From Flavobacterium pectinovorum (GTDB lineage: Bacteria > Bacteroidota > Bacteroidia > Flavobacteriales > Flavobacteriaceae): 64,000 nucleotides of DNA. The stretch's first letter is position 1, and each line of letters begins with the position of its first letter. The translations under genes were made by a program, and so were the position numbers. Under the pieces are notes generated by a model. It saw only the letters and a list, made by a program, of their open reading frames with translations, did no database searches and was not told the DNA's origin. Shown here in pieces: positions 24,660 through 32,867 of this stretch. The stretch covers positions 248,001 to 312,000 of the forward strand of contig NZ_FRBX01000003.1 in NCBI RefSeq assembly GCF_900142715.1, in the 5' to 3' direction.

Positions 24660-24724
24660 ATGTATATATATAATCTCAAAGTAAAACCTCAGAACCTTTG
24701 TAGCTTTGAGCCTTTGTCCCTTTT

Positions 24725-26551
24725 TTAATCATTCATAGAAATCAAGAACTCTTCATTATTCTTCGTTTTCTTGAAGCGTTCGTTTACAAAATCCATAGAT
24801 TCTACAGGGTTCATATCGGATAGATATTTACGCATGATCCACATTCTTTGTAATGTTTTTTCGTCTAATAACAAATCGTCGCGACGTGTGCTTGAAGATG
24901 TAAGATCGATGGCAGGGAAAATACGTTTGTTGGCGATTTTACGATCTAATTGAAGCTCCATGTTACCGGTACCTTTAAATTCTTCAAAGATTACCTCATC
25001 CATTTTGGAACCTGTTTCAGTTAATGCAGTTGCGATGATACTCAATGATCCACCATTTTCTACATTTCTTGCAGCTCCAAAGAAACGTTTTGGTTTTTGT
25101 AATGCATTGGCATCCACACCTCCACTTAAAACTTTACCAGAAGCCGGCTGAACTGTATTATAAGCTCTTGCCAAACGTGTAATCGAATCTAAAAGAATCA
25201 CTACATCGTGTCCGCATTCTACCAAACGTTTTGCTTTTTCAAGTACAATGTTGGCAATTTTTACGTGTTCTTGCGGTTCTCTGTCAAAAGTCGACGCGAT
25301 AACTTCACCACGAACACTTCTTTGCATATCTGTAACCTCCTCAGGACGCTCATCAATCAAAAGTACGATTAGATAAACTTCAGGATGATTGGCTGCAATC
25401 GCATTGGCAATGTCTTTTAACAACATTGTTTTACCGGTTTTCGGTTGTGCGACTATCATACCACGTTGTCCTTTTCCTATTGGAGAAAATAAATCTATAA
25501 TACGGGTTGAAACTGAACTGCCTTTTTCGGCTAATTTGAATTTTTCTGAAGGAAAAACTGGTGTCAGGTGTTCGAAAGAAACTCTGTCGCGAACTACCTG
25601 TGGATCGTGACCATTGATTTTCAGTACACGAACAAGAGGGAAAAATTTCTCGCCTTCTTTAGGAGGACGAACTACTCCTTTTACTGTATCTCCGGTTTTA
25701 AGGCCGAATAATCTAATTTGTGAAGTTGATAAATAAATATCATCCGGAGAGGCTAAATAATTATAATCTGATGAACGTAAGAATCCGTATCCGTCAGGCA
25801 TCATTTCAAGAACACCTTCACTTTCAATAATTCCGTCAAATTCAAAATCTGAATCCCTGAAATTACTTTTTTTATTTTTATGATTTGGGTTTTGGTTTCC
25901 GTTGTTTCCGTTTCCATTCCCATTTTGATTCTGATTTGGGTTTTGATTAGGATTTGGATTCTGGTTAGGATTTTGCTTTTTAAGCTGATTCGGATTTATC
26001 TTTTTTACCGGAGTAATTCCTTCTGCTTTTTCAGCAACAGGAGCTGCATCAACATTTTCATTTTCGGCAGCTTCTTCAGAACCTACTTCTTTTACAGCTT
26101 CTTTTTCCTTTTGTAAAGCAACTTTTTTCTCGTAAGCTGATTTATTAAATTTTACGATTTTTGGTCCCTTTTTTTCCACTTCTCCTTCTCCATTTTCAGC
26201 AGTTTCTTCAACTTCCGGAGTTTCCTGAACCTTTTGATTTTGTTTTGAAATTGCAGGAGCCTTAACCTTTTCAGGAGCTTCCTCTACTTTATCAAATTCA
26301 AGAATAGGAGCGTTTTTGCTAATTGCTGTTTTTTTTACAGGAACAATTCTGGCTCTTTTGGGTTTGTCATCAGCTACTTCTGCTTCAGCAACAGCAGATA
26401 CAGGCGGCGCTACAGTCGCTTCTTGATGTGCTAAAATCTGACTAATTAAAGTCTCTTTTTTAACACCATTAAACTTTATAGTTTTAGCTAACTTAGCTAT
26501 TTCTTGAAGCTCAGAAAGCTTCATTTCTTTTAATGCAGAAATATCAAACAT
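24725..26551 (-). CDS. rho: Transcription termination factor Rho with long disordered insert
   Basis: A 608-residue hexameric RNA helicase that ends untranslated transcripts. Residues 1-42 are the Rho N-terminal helical domain. Residues about 43-232 are a low-complexity, likely disordered insert rich in Glu/Lys/Ala, ending in an Asn-Pro-Gln-Gly tract (about 186-225). The cold-shock RNA-binding domain follows ([20 protein letters not shown]), then the ATPase with Walker A (AQPKTGKT, about 368-375), Walker B ([16 protein letters not shown]), the Q-loop and R-loop. E. coli Rho has about 419 residues, so the excess is the insert. Such inserts are known in Bacteroidota, where the one in Bacteroides is reported to drive condensate formation. 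Confidence 0.97.
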   Translation of the reverse strand: MFDISALKEMKLSELQEIAKLAKTIKFNGVKKETLISQILAHQEATVAPPVSAVAEAEVADDKPKRARIVPVKKTAISKNAPILEFDKVEEAPEKVKAPAISKQNQKVQETPEVEETAENGEGEVEKKGPKIVKFNKSAYEKKVALQKEKEAVKEVGSEEAAENENVDAAPVAEKAEGITPVKKINPNQLKKQNPNQNPNPNQNPNQNQNGNGNGNNGNQNPNHKNKKSNFRDSDFEFDGIIESEGVLEMMPDGYGFLRSSDYNYLASPDDIYLSTSQIRLFGLKTGDTVKGVVRPPKEGEKFFPLVRVLKINGHDPQVVRDRVSFEHLTPVFPSEKFKLAEKGSSVSTRIIDLFSPIGKGQRGMIVAQPKTGKTMLLKDIANAIAANHPEVYLIVLLIDERPEEVTDMQRSVRGEVIASTFDREPQEHVKIANIVLEKAKRLVECGHDVVILLDSITRLARAYNTVQPASGKVLSGGVDANALQKPKRFFGAARNVENGGSLSIIATALTETGSKMDEVIFEEFKGTGNMELQLDRKIANKRIFPAIDLTSSSTRRDDLLLDEKTLQRMWIMRKYLSDMNPVESMDFVNERFKKTKNNEEFLISMND

Positions 26552-26708
26552 GAATATTCTATGAATTTAATTATTTTAAAGGAAATACTGTAAAAAGATA
26601 GGTAGATAATTGTTTTCAATTGACCGCAGTATGAAGTGCTTACGGTATTATGATGCAATAATACGAATAAAATTTAATCATACAATAGTATTTTAAAAAA
26701 AGAAAATA

Positions 26709-26716
26709 TATTTTTG
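26709..26716 (+). promoter_or_regulatory. -7 element before the DUF4293 gene
   Basis: TATTTTTG fits TAnnTTTG and lies 18 nt upstream of the ATG at 26734, giving a very short leader. No clear -33 box. Confidence 0.4.
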
Positions 26717-26733
26717 TAAAACAATTATTGATC

Positions 26734-27150
26734 ATGATACAACGAATTCAAACTGTATATTTAATTCTTACCTTTTTAGTAACAGGAGTGCTGATGTTTT
26801 TTATTCCGCTTTGGACATTAAATACCGGAAAAGCATTTTATTTTATGCAGGACCAGGTTTATACTATTTTATTAGGTTTAAGCACAATGCTTACGATTAT
26901 TAGTATTATTTCATACAAAAAAAGACAAAATCAGTTTGTAATGGGCAGACTGAACATAATATTAAATTTAATTTTATTAGGATTATTTGTATACCGATCA
27001 CTAAATTTATCTGGAGAGACAGTTAACGCTGTTTCAGAGAAAGGTATTGGGATGTTTCTTCCTATTGTTGCTATCGTATTATTAGTGTTAGCTAATAAGG
27101 CCATCAAGAAAGACGAAGATCTCGTAAAATCTGTAGATCGTTTGAGGTAA
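26734..27150 (+). CDS. DUF4293 four-helix membrane protein
   Basis: The ATG at 26734 (the TTG at 26728 is less likely) gives 138 residues with four hydrophobic helices and a Lys/Asp-rich tail. The N-terminus MIQRIQTVYLILTF is the usual start of DUF4293, a Bacteroidota family of unknown function almost always placed next to rho, as here, where it is divergent from it. No catalytic residues are apparent. Confidence 0.88.
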   Translation: MIQRIQTVYLILTFLVTGVLMFFIPLWTLNTGKAFYFMQDQVYTILLGLSTMLTIISIISYKKRQNQFVMGRLNIILNLILLGLFVYRSLNLSGETVNAVSEKGIGMFLPIVAIVLLVLANKAIKKDEDLVKSVDRLR

Positions 27151-27180
27151 ACCTATAAACTTTATTTATGTGCGAAGAGA

Positions 27181-27207
27181 ACCCGAATTTTATATTCGGG
27201 TTTTTTT
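27181..27207 (+). terminator. Intrinsic terminator after the DUF4293 gene
   Basis: ACCCGAAT (27181-27188) pairs with ATTCGGGT (27194-27201), followed by a T run. Confidence 0.85.
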
Positions 27208-27283
27208 GTGCCTGAAATTTCTTCAATTTTAATAAGACTTTCAAAAACAAAGAATTAAAAACTATTTTGTAAGATAAATTTCA

Positions 27284-27291
27284 TAAATTTG
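27284..27291 (+). promoter_or_regulatory. -7 element before the response regulator gene
   Basis: TAAATTTG fits TAnnTTTG; the nearest TTTG (27266-27269) is only 14 nt upstream, shorter than the usual spacing. Confidence 0.35.
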
Positions 27292-27314
27292 ATGTTTTGA
27301 GATTCAAATCAATC

Positions 27315-27977
27315 ATGACACATAAAACAAGGATACATCTTGCTGATGATCATCAAGTACTTATCGATGGACTTACTAATTTATTGCGCACTGTTTCTGA
27401 CTTTGAGGTTGTAGGTAATTCATTAGACGGAATGTCTATTTATGAAGATGTTATAAAAAACAATACCGACATCTTGTTACTCGACATTAGTATGCCTAAA
27501 AAGGATGGAATCGAAGTTTTAAAAGAGTTTAATGAAAAAGGATTTCCCTGCAAAGTAATTATTCTTTCGAGTTATGATGATTTAAAAATCGTAAAAGAAG
27601 TAATGAAATTAGGCGCTAAAGGATATCTGACTAAGAAAAGTGCCGGAGAAAACATTATCGAAGCAATCGAAGCTGTAAATAAAGATGAAGAATATTTTGA
27701 CAAACATATAAGGGAAAAAATCTTCACTAATTTTACTCAAAATAATCCTAAATTAAACAAACCTGCTTTTAGCGAAAATCAGTTTTTGAGCGAACGAGAA
27801 ATTGAAATTATCACTTTAATATCTCTAGAATATAGCGCAAAAGAAATAAGCGAAGAGTTATTCATCAGTGTCAACACAGTCGAAACCCATCGAAAGAATA
27901 TAATGAAAAAGCTAAAAACCAAAAACGTTATTGGAGTGGTAAAATATGCCCTTAAAAATAATTTAATAAATCCATAG
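27315..27977 (+). CDS. NarL/FixJ-type response regulator
   Basis: With the ATG at 27315 the product has 220 residues. The receiver domain (about 1-122) has the acidic pair D11-D12, phosphoacceptor D57 in LLLDISMPKKDG, and the Lys in LTKKSAGE. The C-terminal LuxR-type helix-turn-helix (about 150-215) reads LSEREIEIITLISLEYSAKEI then VNTVETHRKNIMKKL. It should be phosphorylated by the histidine kinase encoded 20 bp downstream and then bind DNA. The TTG at 27297 would add six residues and is not favoured. Confidence 0.93.
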   Translation: MTHKTRIHLADDHQVLIDGLTNLLRTVSDFEVVGNSLDGMSIYEDVIKNNTDILLLDISMPKKDGIEVLKEFNEKGFPCKVIILSSYDDLKIVKEVMKLGAKGYLTKKSAGENIIEAIEAVNKDEEYFDKHIREKIFTNFTQNNPKLNKPAFSENQFLSEREIEIITLISLEYSAKEISEELFISVNTVETHRKNIMKKLKTKNVIGVVKYALKNNLINP

Positions 27978-27997
27978 TCTTTACTAACTGATAATCT

Positions 27998-28933
27998 ATG
28001 TTTACTTTTAGAATATTTATTTTATTTGTTTTTTTATCCGCATTTAGCAGTGCTTCGGTATTTAATCAATATGATGTATCTTCAAAAGTAACTGGTAGTA
28101 AAGAATTTAAAAAGGAAATCAATTCTGATAATTCAATAGTGAAAAAAGAACAGTTTCTGGAACTTGAAAAATCTACAAATAAAAAAATAGTGAGTTTCTA
28201 CATTGTGCTCACTATAGTGTTAATGGTTTTGTTATATTTTGTTTATCAGAATGACAAATTAAAACGAAAGAATAAACAAAAAGATATTCAGCAAAAAATA
28301 CAGCTTAACATTATCAACGCCGGAATCGACGGGCAAGAGAATGAAAGAAAGAAAATTGCATCGTTTTTACATGATAATATCAATTCTCTATTGTCTTCGG
28401 TTGGTTTGCATTTAAATACTTTTACGGTTCAAAATGCTATAAAATCAGAAGAACTTCTTAAAGCAAAAACCATTCTTGAAGAAGCTCACGATCGTTTACG
28501 AGACATGTCACACGATTTAATCCCAACTCTTTTGGTTCGTTTTGGCTTAGTTTATGCCTTAGAGGATTTATGTGAAAAAAATTCAAATTCTGGTCTTCTG
28601 TTTAAATTCACAAGTTCTGTACCTACAACAAAAAGATACAATGAGAAATTTGAAATTAAATTATATTTTATTGTAAGCGAATTATTTAGCAACATTATAA
28701 AACATAGTGCTGCTAAAAATGCCCAAATCTCATTGCACGAAAAACAAAATCGGTTGATTATTATTATTCATGATGACGGGAAAGGTTTTAATGCCGAAAA
28801 ACTCCATCAGGAAGGTTTTGGACTGAACAGAATTAGAGCAAGAATTAAAAAACTAAAGGGTAGTTTTAATATTATTTCCAGAGCGAATGAAAGCACAGGA
28901 ACTTCAATAAAAATAAAAGTGCCAACTTCATAA
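27998..28933 (+). CDS. HPK7-type sensor histidine kinase
   Basis: A 311-residue kinase with a signal peptide or first helix at residues 4-20, a short periplasmic segment of about 45 residues, a second helix at about 65-83, a DHp helix with the phospho-His H125 in ERKKIASFLHDN, and an ATPase domain with the N box (VSELFSNIIKHS), G1 (HDDGKGFN) and G2 (GFGLNRIRARI). The LHD motif marks the NarX/DesK-like group that pairs with LuxR-type regulators, and such a regulator lies just upstream. The tiny sensing region suggests it senses through the membrane or a partner protein. Confidence 0.92.
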   Translation: MFTFRIFILFVFLSAFSSASVFNQYDVSSKVTGSKEFKKEINSDNSIVKKEQFLELEKSTNKKIVSFYIVLTIVLMVLLYFVYQNDKLKRKNKQKDIQQKIQLNIINAGIDGQENERKKIASFLHDNINSLLSSVGLHLNTFTVQNAIKSEELLKAKTILEEAHDRLRDMSHDLIPTLLVRFGLVYALEDLCEKNSNSGLLFKFTSSVPTTKRYNEKFEIKLYFIVSELFSNIIKHSAAKNAQISLHEKQNRLIIIIHDDGKGFNAEKLHQEGFGLNRIRARIKKLKGSFNIISRANESTGTSIKIKVPTS

Positions 28934-28956
28934 CCTTACTTCTTTCTTCTGGCTTC

Positions 28957-29451
28957 TTACTTCTTACCTATTTCTATAATCTCAAGATCCTTTATTTTAT
29001 CATCATCAATTACGAATCGCAGCATGGTTCGCATTTGGTGAAATCCACTTTTTCCTGCAGCACCGGGATTCATGTGCAACAAGTTATTTTTTTTATCAAA
29101 CATCACTTTTAAAATATGAGAATGTCCACAAATGAATAGTTTAGGTGGATTTGCCGCCATTTCTTCTCTGATAGCTGGATTATATTTACCAGGATAACCA
29201 CCAATATGTGTAATCCAGACAGAAACATTTTCACATAAAAATCTATTGTGCAATGGAAATTCCAATCTTGCTTTTGCATCATCTATATTACCATAAACAC
29301 AACGTAATGGTTTTAGTTTTTTTATGGTGTCTGTAACATGCAAATCTCCAATATCTCCGGCGTGCCAAACTTCATCGGCCAGAGCCACATATTTTAAAAT
29401 AGTATCATCAATATGGCTGTGAGTATCGGAAAGGAGGAGGATTTTTTTCAT
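28957..29451 (-). CDS. YfcE/MJ0936-type metallophosphoesterase
   Basis: Starting at the ATG at 29451 the protein has 164 residues and the four metal motifs of the family: SDTHSH near the N-terminus, AGDIGD, YGNIDD and GHSH-x-LK near the C-terminus. It should cleave phosphodiesters with two metal ions in the cytoplasm. A longer frame opens at 29553, but its first 34 codons are read from repeat sequence (29461-29524) and are not credible. It converges with the histidine kinase gene over 23 bp. Confidence 0.88.
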   Translation of the reverse strand: MKKILLLSDTHSHIDDTILKYVALADEVWHAGDIGDLHVTDTIKKLKPLRCVYGNIDDAKARLEFPLHNRFLCENVSVWITHIGGYPGKYNPAIREEMAANPPKLFICGHSHILKVMFDKKNNLLHMNPGAAGKSGFHQMRTMLRFVIDDDKIKDLEIIEIGKK

Positions 29452-29500
29452 TTTTTTAAGGGGCAAAGGCTCAGAGTTGCAAAGGTACAAAGGTTTTTTT

Positions 29501-29624
29501 GTAGAGGCACACTGCAGTGCGTCTTTTGTATCATTTTCATTTATTATAAACATAAAAATCCGATTTGCTTTCGCAAATCGGATTTCTTAAACTTGATGTT
29601 AGACGCACTGCTGTGCGTCTCTAC
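29501..29624. repeat. Inverted repeat with GCACTGC arms around a terminator
   Basis: Arms 29501-29524 and 29601-29624 match at 20 of 24 positions when inverted. A terminator of the CCGATTTGC family (29556-29585) sits between them. The stretch 29461-29490 to the left belongs to the dispersed CTTTG family. Confidence 0.75.
29556..29585. terminator. Terminator, CCGATTTGC family
   Basis: AAATCCGATTTGC and GCAAATCGGATTT form a perfect 13-bp stem with a 4-nt loop. The same sequence type recurs at 37185, 38056 and 40670. Confidence 0.65.
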
Positions 29625-29651
29625 GAATAATCGAATTTATCCTGATGTTAA

Positions 29652-29680
29652 ACCTGACAGGTTTTAAAAACCTGTCGGGT
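29652..29680. terminator. Palindrome ACCTGACAGGT-type
   Basis: ACCTGACAGGTTT pairs with AAACCTGTCGGGT. It lies 40 bp past the stop of the SPFH gene, which reads leftward towards it. A closely related palindrome is at 45014. Confidence 0.6.
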
Positions 29681-29720
29681 CTGTTGAATGTCAAATACTA
29701 TTTGCATTTTACAATAACTA

Positions 29721-31634
29721 CTATTTCTTCGGATTTTTACCATCTTTCGAATCTTTGGTATCCATCATTTCCATTAATTTTAATCCTAACAAACCACTGA
29801 TAGAACCATCAGATCCACCATTTCCTGAAATTAAAACATCTGGTATTACTTTGATATTTCCTTTACCAATTTCTTCGGTAACTTTATATCTCGTAAAATT
29901 GTCACCGCCCATTGCACTAACCTGAAGTTGGTATGATTCTGCCGTAGATTTACCAATTGCCATAATTTTCTCTGCTTCAGCCAAACCAGTTTTTGAAATT
30001 CTTTCTGCTTCGGCACTTGCGTTCAGTTTCGTTGCTTCGGCTTGTGCTCCTGCTCTTGCTTTTGTTGCTTCGGCTTCTGCATTGGCTCTCATTTTTGTAG
30101 CTTCCGCTTCTGCATTTACGTTTAGTTTTAAACTTGTCGCGTCTCCTTCTGCTTTCTTTACAGTTGCATCTGCAGTACGTTGTGCAATTTCAACACTTTG
30201 TGAAGCACGAACAATTTCTTTTTGCATATCGGCAATAGCCGTTTCTTTCTCCATTCCCTGACGCTGTTCCTGCGCCATTCTTTGGGTTTGATAGGTTTTT
30301 TGCTCTTCTTCGGCTAATTTTCTATCGGTCAACGTTTTCATCAATGAATCTGGCGGAACGATATCTCCAATCAAAGTATCAACAGCATTTACATTATATT
30401 CGTCAAGAACTAATTTAATATGATTTTTTGCTGATTCCTGACGCTCTTTTCTGGTTGACAAAAACGAAATCACGTCGCTATCCTGAGCCGAGTTTCTGAA
30501 ATAGTTACCAATTGTAGGTTCTAAAACCTGCGAAACCAAGTTGTTCATACTTCCAAAACGGGCAATTACTTTTGGTGCTTCGGCTGCCGGAACGTGAATA
30601 ATTTGCGCCACATCTAAATTAAATGGGAAACCATCTTTGGAACGAACGGTAATCGTAGAAAGATTTTTATCTAAATCGTGTGATTCGCTTCTTGCATTTG
30701 CCCAGTTTAAAACCAAGTTTGTTGTTGGAACAGCTTCTAATTTAGTTGTGTATTTGTTCAACGCATATTTTCCAGGACCAAGAGGCTCCATCCAAACCCC
30801 ACGTTGTCCTTTTGAAACAATATTTCCGTGTTTAAAGGTATCTCCGGTAACATCTTGTCCGTCTTCTCCAATATACGAAATCACCACTCCTACATATCCA
30901 ATTGGCACATCTGTCATTGGGTTTTGTTCGATTAAAATTCCCCACGTATTAATATAGTAAGATCCAGCTAACATAACCTGAGGCTGTAAACCACGATTTC
31001 CACCACTTCCTAAAAACTTGTCGAAATCCTGAAAGTTGTTATGCCCTTCAACAAATTTACCCGCAATTTGTCCTTGCGGAATCGGTTCACCGTCGAGAGC
31101 AGTAACTATACCAATCATGTTTTCGTAAATCTTAATTTGATCTGCAATTACAATTTCGAACAAAAAAGTATTTATACGATACGAACCTGTTGTAATAAAA
31201 GCGGTCTGACGTCCTTTTTGCCCACCATTGTTTAAGAAAAAAGTAGCATCCTGAAAATTATCGCTATCTACTTTTCTGGCTAGAATTCGTCCGGTTGGAA
31301 TTTCCTGACCGTCTTTACTCAAAACCAATCCAATTTTACCTTCGGGGATAACCGTAAATCCGGTCATGTCTATTGAATATTGCCAGATCCACATTCCCCA
31401 ATATAAACCCGGAGCAAGCGTTTTTGCCTGATAACCCGCTTCGCCTTTTGTGGCAATAATACGCCCATCCGGCAATGATTTATCCGTTCCGAACAAAACG
31501 AACTTTTTGGTCACCAAACCAATTTTATCCTCAGGAACCATCACCATTCCGAAGAAAACACGTAAAATAAATTTGTAAAAAAGAATGGAGAATAAGATTA
31601 AAATTATCCACCAATAAGAAGTAATTTCATTCAT
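29721..31634 (-). CDS. SPFH/flotillin-like membrane protein with four N-terminal repeats
   Basis: A 637-residue protein. One membrane helix spans about residues 8-28. Then come four similar units starting near residues 34, 96, 171 and 244 (KIGLV..., IP-x-GRI/GQI, and closing PGLYW, TGSYRINT, AGSYYINT, PGKYALN), each a compact beta unit. An SPFH (band 7) domain follows at about 300-425, then a Glu-rich coiled coil of AEAEATK-type heptads at about 430-560 and a Gly/Ser/Lys-rich tail. SPFH proteins form large membrane rings or rafts. The repeat-bearing N-region is longer than in typical flotillins and probably lies outside the SPFH cage. The gene stands alone. Function in this organism is unknown. 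Confidence 0.87.
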   Translation of the reverse strand: MNEITSYWWIILILFSILFYKFILRVFFGMVMVPEDKIGLVTKKFVLFGTDKSLPDGRIIATKGEAGYQAKTLAPGLYWGMWIWQYSIDMTGFTVIPEGKIGLVLSKDGQEIPTGRILARKVDSDNFQDATFFLNNGGQKGRQTAFITTGSYRINTFLFEIVIADQIKIYENMIGIVTALDGEPIPQGQIAGKFVEGHNNFQDFDKFLGSGGNRGLQPQVMLAGSYYINTWGILIEQNPMTDVPIGYVGVVISYIGEDGQDVTGDTFKHGNIVSKGQRGVWMEPLGPGKYALNKYTTKLEAVPTTNLVLNWANARSESHDLDKNLSTITVRSKDGFPFNLDVAQIIHVPAAEAPKVIARFGSMNNLVSQVLEPTIGNYFRNSAQDSDVISFLSTRKERQESAKNHIKLVLDEYNVNAVDTLIGDIVPPDSLMKTLTDRKLAEEEQKTYQTQRMAQEQRQGMEKETAIADMQKEIVRASQSVEIAQRTADATVKKAEGDATSLKLNVNAEAEATKMRANAEAEATKARAGAQAEATKLNASAEAERISKTGLAEAEKIMAIGKSTAESYQLQVSAMGGDNFTRYKVTEEIGKGNIKVIPDVLISGNGGSDGSISGLLGLKLMEMMDTKDSKDGKNPKK

Positions 31635-31655
31635 AGTTTTTGATTATTTAGGATG

Positions 31656-31663
31656 CAAACATA
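31656..31663 (-). promoter_or_regulatory. -7 element of the SPFH gene
   Basis: On the minus strand TATGTTTG (31663-31656) fits TAnnTTTG, 22 nt upstream of the ATG. Confidence 0.4.
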
Positions 31664-31829
31664 GGAGAAATAGTTCCTGTTAAAATGAAATATTTTAAAA
31701 ATTAACTTTTGCAGATTTTTTCAAAAAATGTTAAAAAAAACTTTCAATTAAATCGTTAGAATTGTCAATTTCTGACACGATTTTTTGCTGTGTGAACTAT
31801 GATTGGTATTTTGGGTTTTAACAGTTTTT

Positions 31830-32043
31830 GGAGGAGGTGCAAAGGTTCAGAGTGGCAAAGGTTCAAAGGTTTACTGTTGACAAATGCAAAACAGGTATGA
31901 TTTAATAATTTATACATTATAGATTAGATGCAATACAGTAAATCTCTAAAGAAAAACCTTTGAACCTCTGTACCTTTGCGACTTTGAACCTTATAAAGAA
32001 AAAAACTTTGTACCTTTGCACCTCAGAACCTCTGCACCTTAAA
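31830..32043. repeat. Dispersed CTTTG-phrase repeats upstream of truA
   Basis: Within the 409-bp gap, two blocks of CTTTG/CAAAG phrases face each other: GGTGCAAAGGTTCAGAGTGG at about 31836 and CTTTGAACCTCTGTACCTTTG at about 31960, then a second run ending CCTCTGCACCTTA just before the truA ATG. Related runs are at 24695, 29461, 55992 and 63260. The rest of the gap holds only the SPFH promoter. Confidence 0.65.
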
Positions 32044-32778
32044 ATGAGATATTTTATTCAATTTGCTTATAACGGAACACATTATCATGGCTGGCAATTT
32101 CAGCCCAACGCTTCTTCTGTTCAGGAAACTTTAAATAAGGCTTTTTCTGTTTTGCTGAATGCTCCTATAAATATAATGGGTGCCGGAAGAACAGATACTG
32201 GCGTTCATGCAACTGAAATGTATGGTCATTTTGATTTTGATGCTCCAATTGATACTCAAAATTTAGTACATAAACTCAATTCTTATTTACCGAAAGACAT
32301 TGCCCTTTTTGATATTATTTTGGTTCATGATGATGCGCATTGCCGATTTGACGCCAGAAAAAGAACCTATGAATATCACATCAATACTGTTAAAAATCCG
32401 TTTTTGGAAGAATTGAGTTGGTATTTTAACCAAAAATTAGATGTAGCTTTGATGAATGAAGCTGCAAAGATTTTACTAAATCATACCGATTTTCAGTGTT
32501 TTTCTAAAGTAAATACAGATGTAAATACTTTTGATTGCACGATTTTTGAGGCATATTGGAAACAGGAAAACAACAAACTGGTTTTTACGATTTCGGCCAA
32601 TCGTTTTTTACGAAATATGGTTCGCGCTATTGTAGGAACTTTAATAAATGTTGGGCTGCATAAAATTTCTTTGTCTGATGTCGAAAGTATTATTGCCAGT
32701 AAAAGCAGAGAAAAAGCCGGATTTTCAGTTCCGGCCCACGGTTTATATTTAACCAAAATTGATTACGATTATTTATAG
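32044..32778 (+). CDS. truA: tRNA pseudouridine(38-40) synthase TruA
   Basis: The ATG at 32044 gives 244 residues beginning MRYFIQFAYNGTHYHGWQF, the standard TruA start. The catalytic Asp is D51 in GAGRTDTGVHA. CRFDARKRTYEYHI and FLRNMVRAIVGTLINVG are further family motifs. It makes pseudouridine at positions 38-40 of tRNA anticodon arms. An upstream in-frame extension (from 31960) is read through CTTTG repeats and should be discarded. Confidence 0.95.
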   Translation: MRYFIQFAYNGTHYHGWQFQPNASSVQETLNKAFSVLLNAPINIMGAGRTDTGVHATEMYGHFDFDAPIDTQNLVHKLNSYLPKDIALFDIILVHDDAHCRFDARKRTYEYHINTVKNPFLEELSWYFNQKLDVALMNEAAKILLNHTDFQCFSKVNTDVNTFDCTIFEAYWKQENNKLVFTISANRFLRNMVRAIVGTLINVGLHKISLSDVESIIASKSREKAGFSVPAHGLYLTKIDYDYL

Positions 32779-32862
32779 CTGTAGGCTATAGGCTTTAAGC
32801 AGTAAGCTTTTAGCACTTTATTAAAGCCTACCGCCTAAAGCTTATAGCTTAAAGCAACAAAA
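32779..32862. repeat. Imperfect inverted repeat, TAGGCTATAGGC type
   Basis: CTGTAGGCTATAGGCTTTAA and AAAGCTTATAGCTTAAAGC face each other between truA and the ABC transporter gene. It may fold into a hairpin; no coding potential. Confidence 0.5.
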
Positions 32863-32867
32863 AAAAA

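Larger units (their letters stand above)
24385..24682. repeat. Tandem duplication of about 150 bp
   Basis: 24385-24526 and 24535-24682 are two copies of the same sequence, with the same order of blocks: TCCCACGGTT, TTTTAATAGAATTCATTACA, AAAAAGGGATG hairpin and TATATATAATCTCAAAG. The offset is 150 bp at the left and 156 bp at the right because of a few added bases. Confidence 0.9.
24219..24724. other. Repeat-rich convergent intergenic region
   Basis: This 506-bp gap separates the M28 gene and rho, which point at one another. It contains no gene, but a long inverted repeat, a tandem duplication of about 150 bp and two terminators, listed separately. CTTTGTAGCTTTGAGCCTTTG near 24700 belongs to the dispersed CTTTG family. 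Confidence 0.7.

Noticed and set aside
24385..24682. Possible CRISPR array from regularly spaced direct repeats
   Set aside because: Only two long copies exist, with the whole 150-bp unit conserved, terminator included; there are no short repeats with variable spacers and no cas genes.
25880..26116. Plus-strand open frame rich in Ile/Leu/Trp opposite rho
   Set aside because: It is the reverse complement of the Asn-Pro-Gln tract in the disordered insert of Rho, so its hydrophobic look is an artefact of codon complementarity.
27266..27291. Complete promoter before the response regulator gene
   Set aside because: The -7 box is good, but the TTTG is only 14 nt away, below the 17-23 nt range, so only the -7 element is listed.
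29452..29553. N-terminal extension of the phosphoesterase by 34 residues
   Set aside because: The extension is encoded by a palindromic arm and CTTTG repeats; MKKILLLSDTHSH is the normal start of the family.
31960..32043. N-terminal extension of TruA by 28 residues
   Set aside because: The codons are read from CTTTG-phrase repeats, and MRYFIQFAYNG is the normal TruA start.
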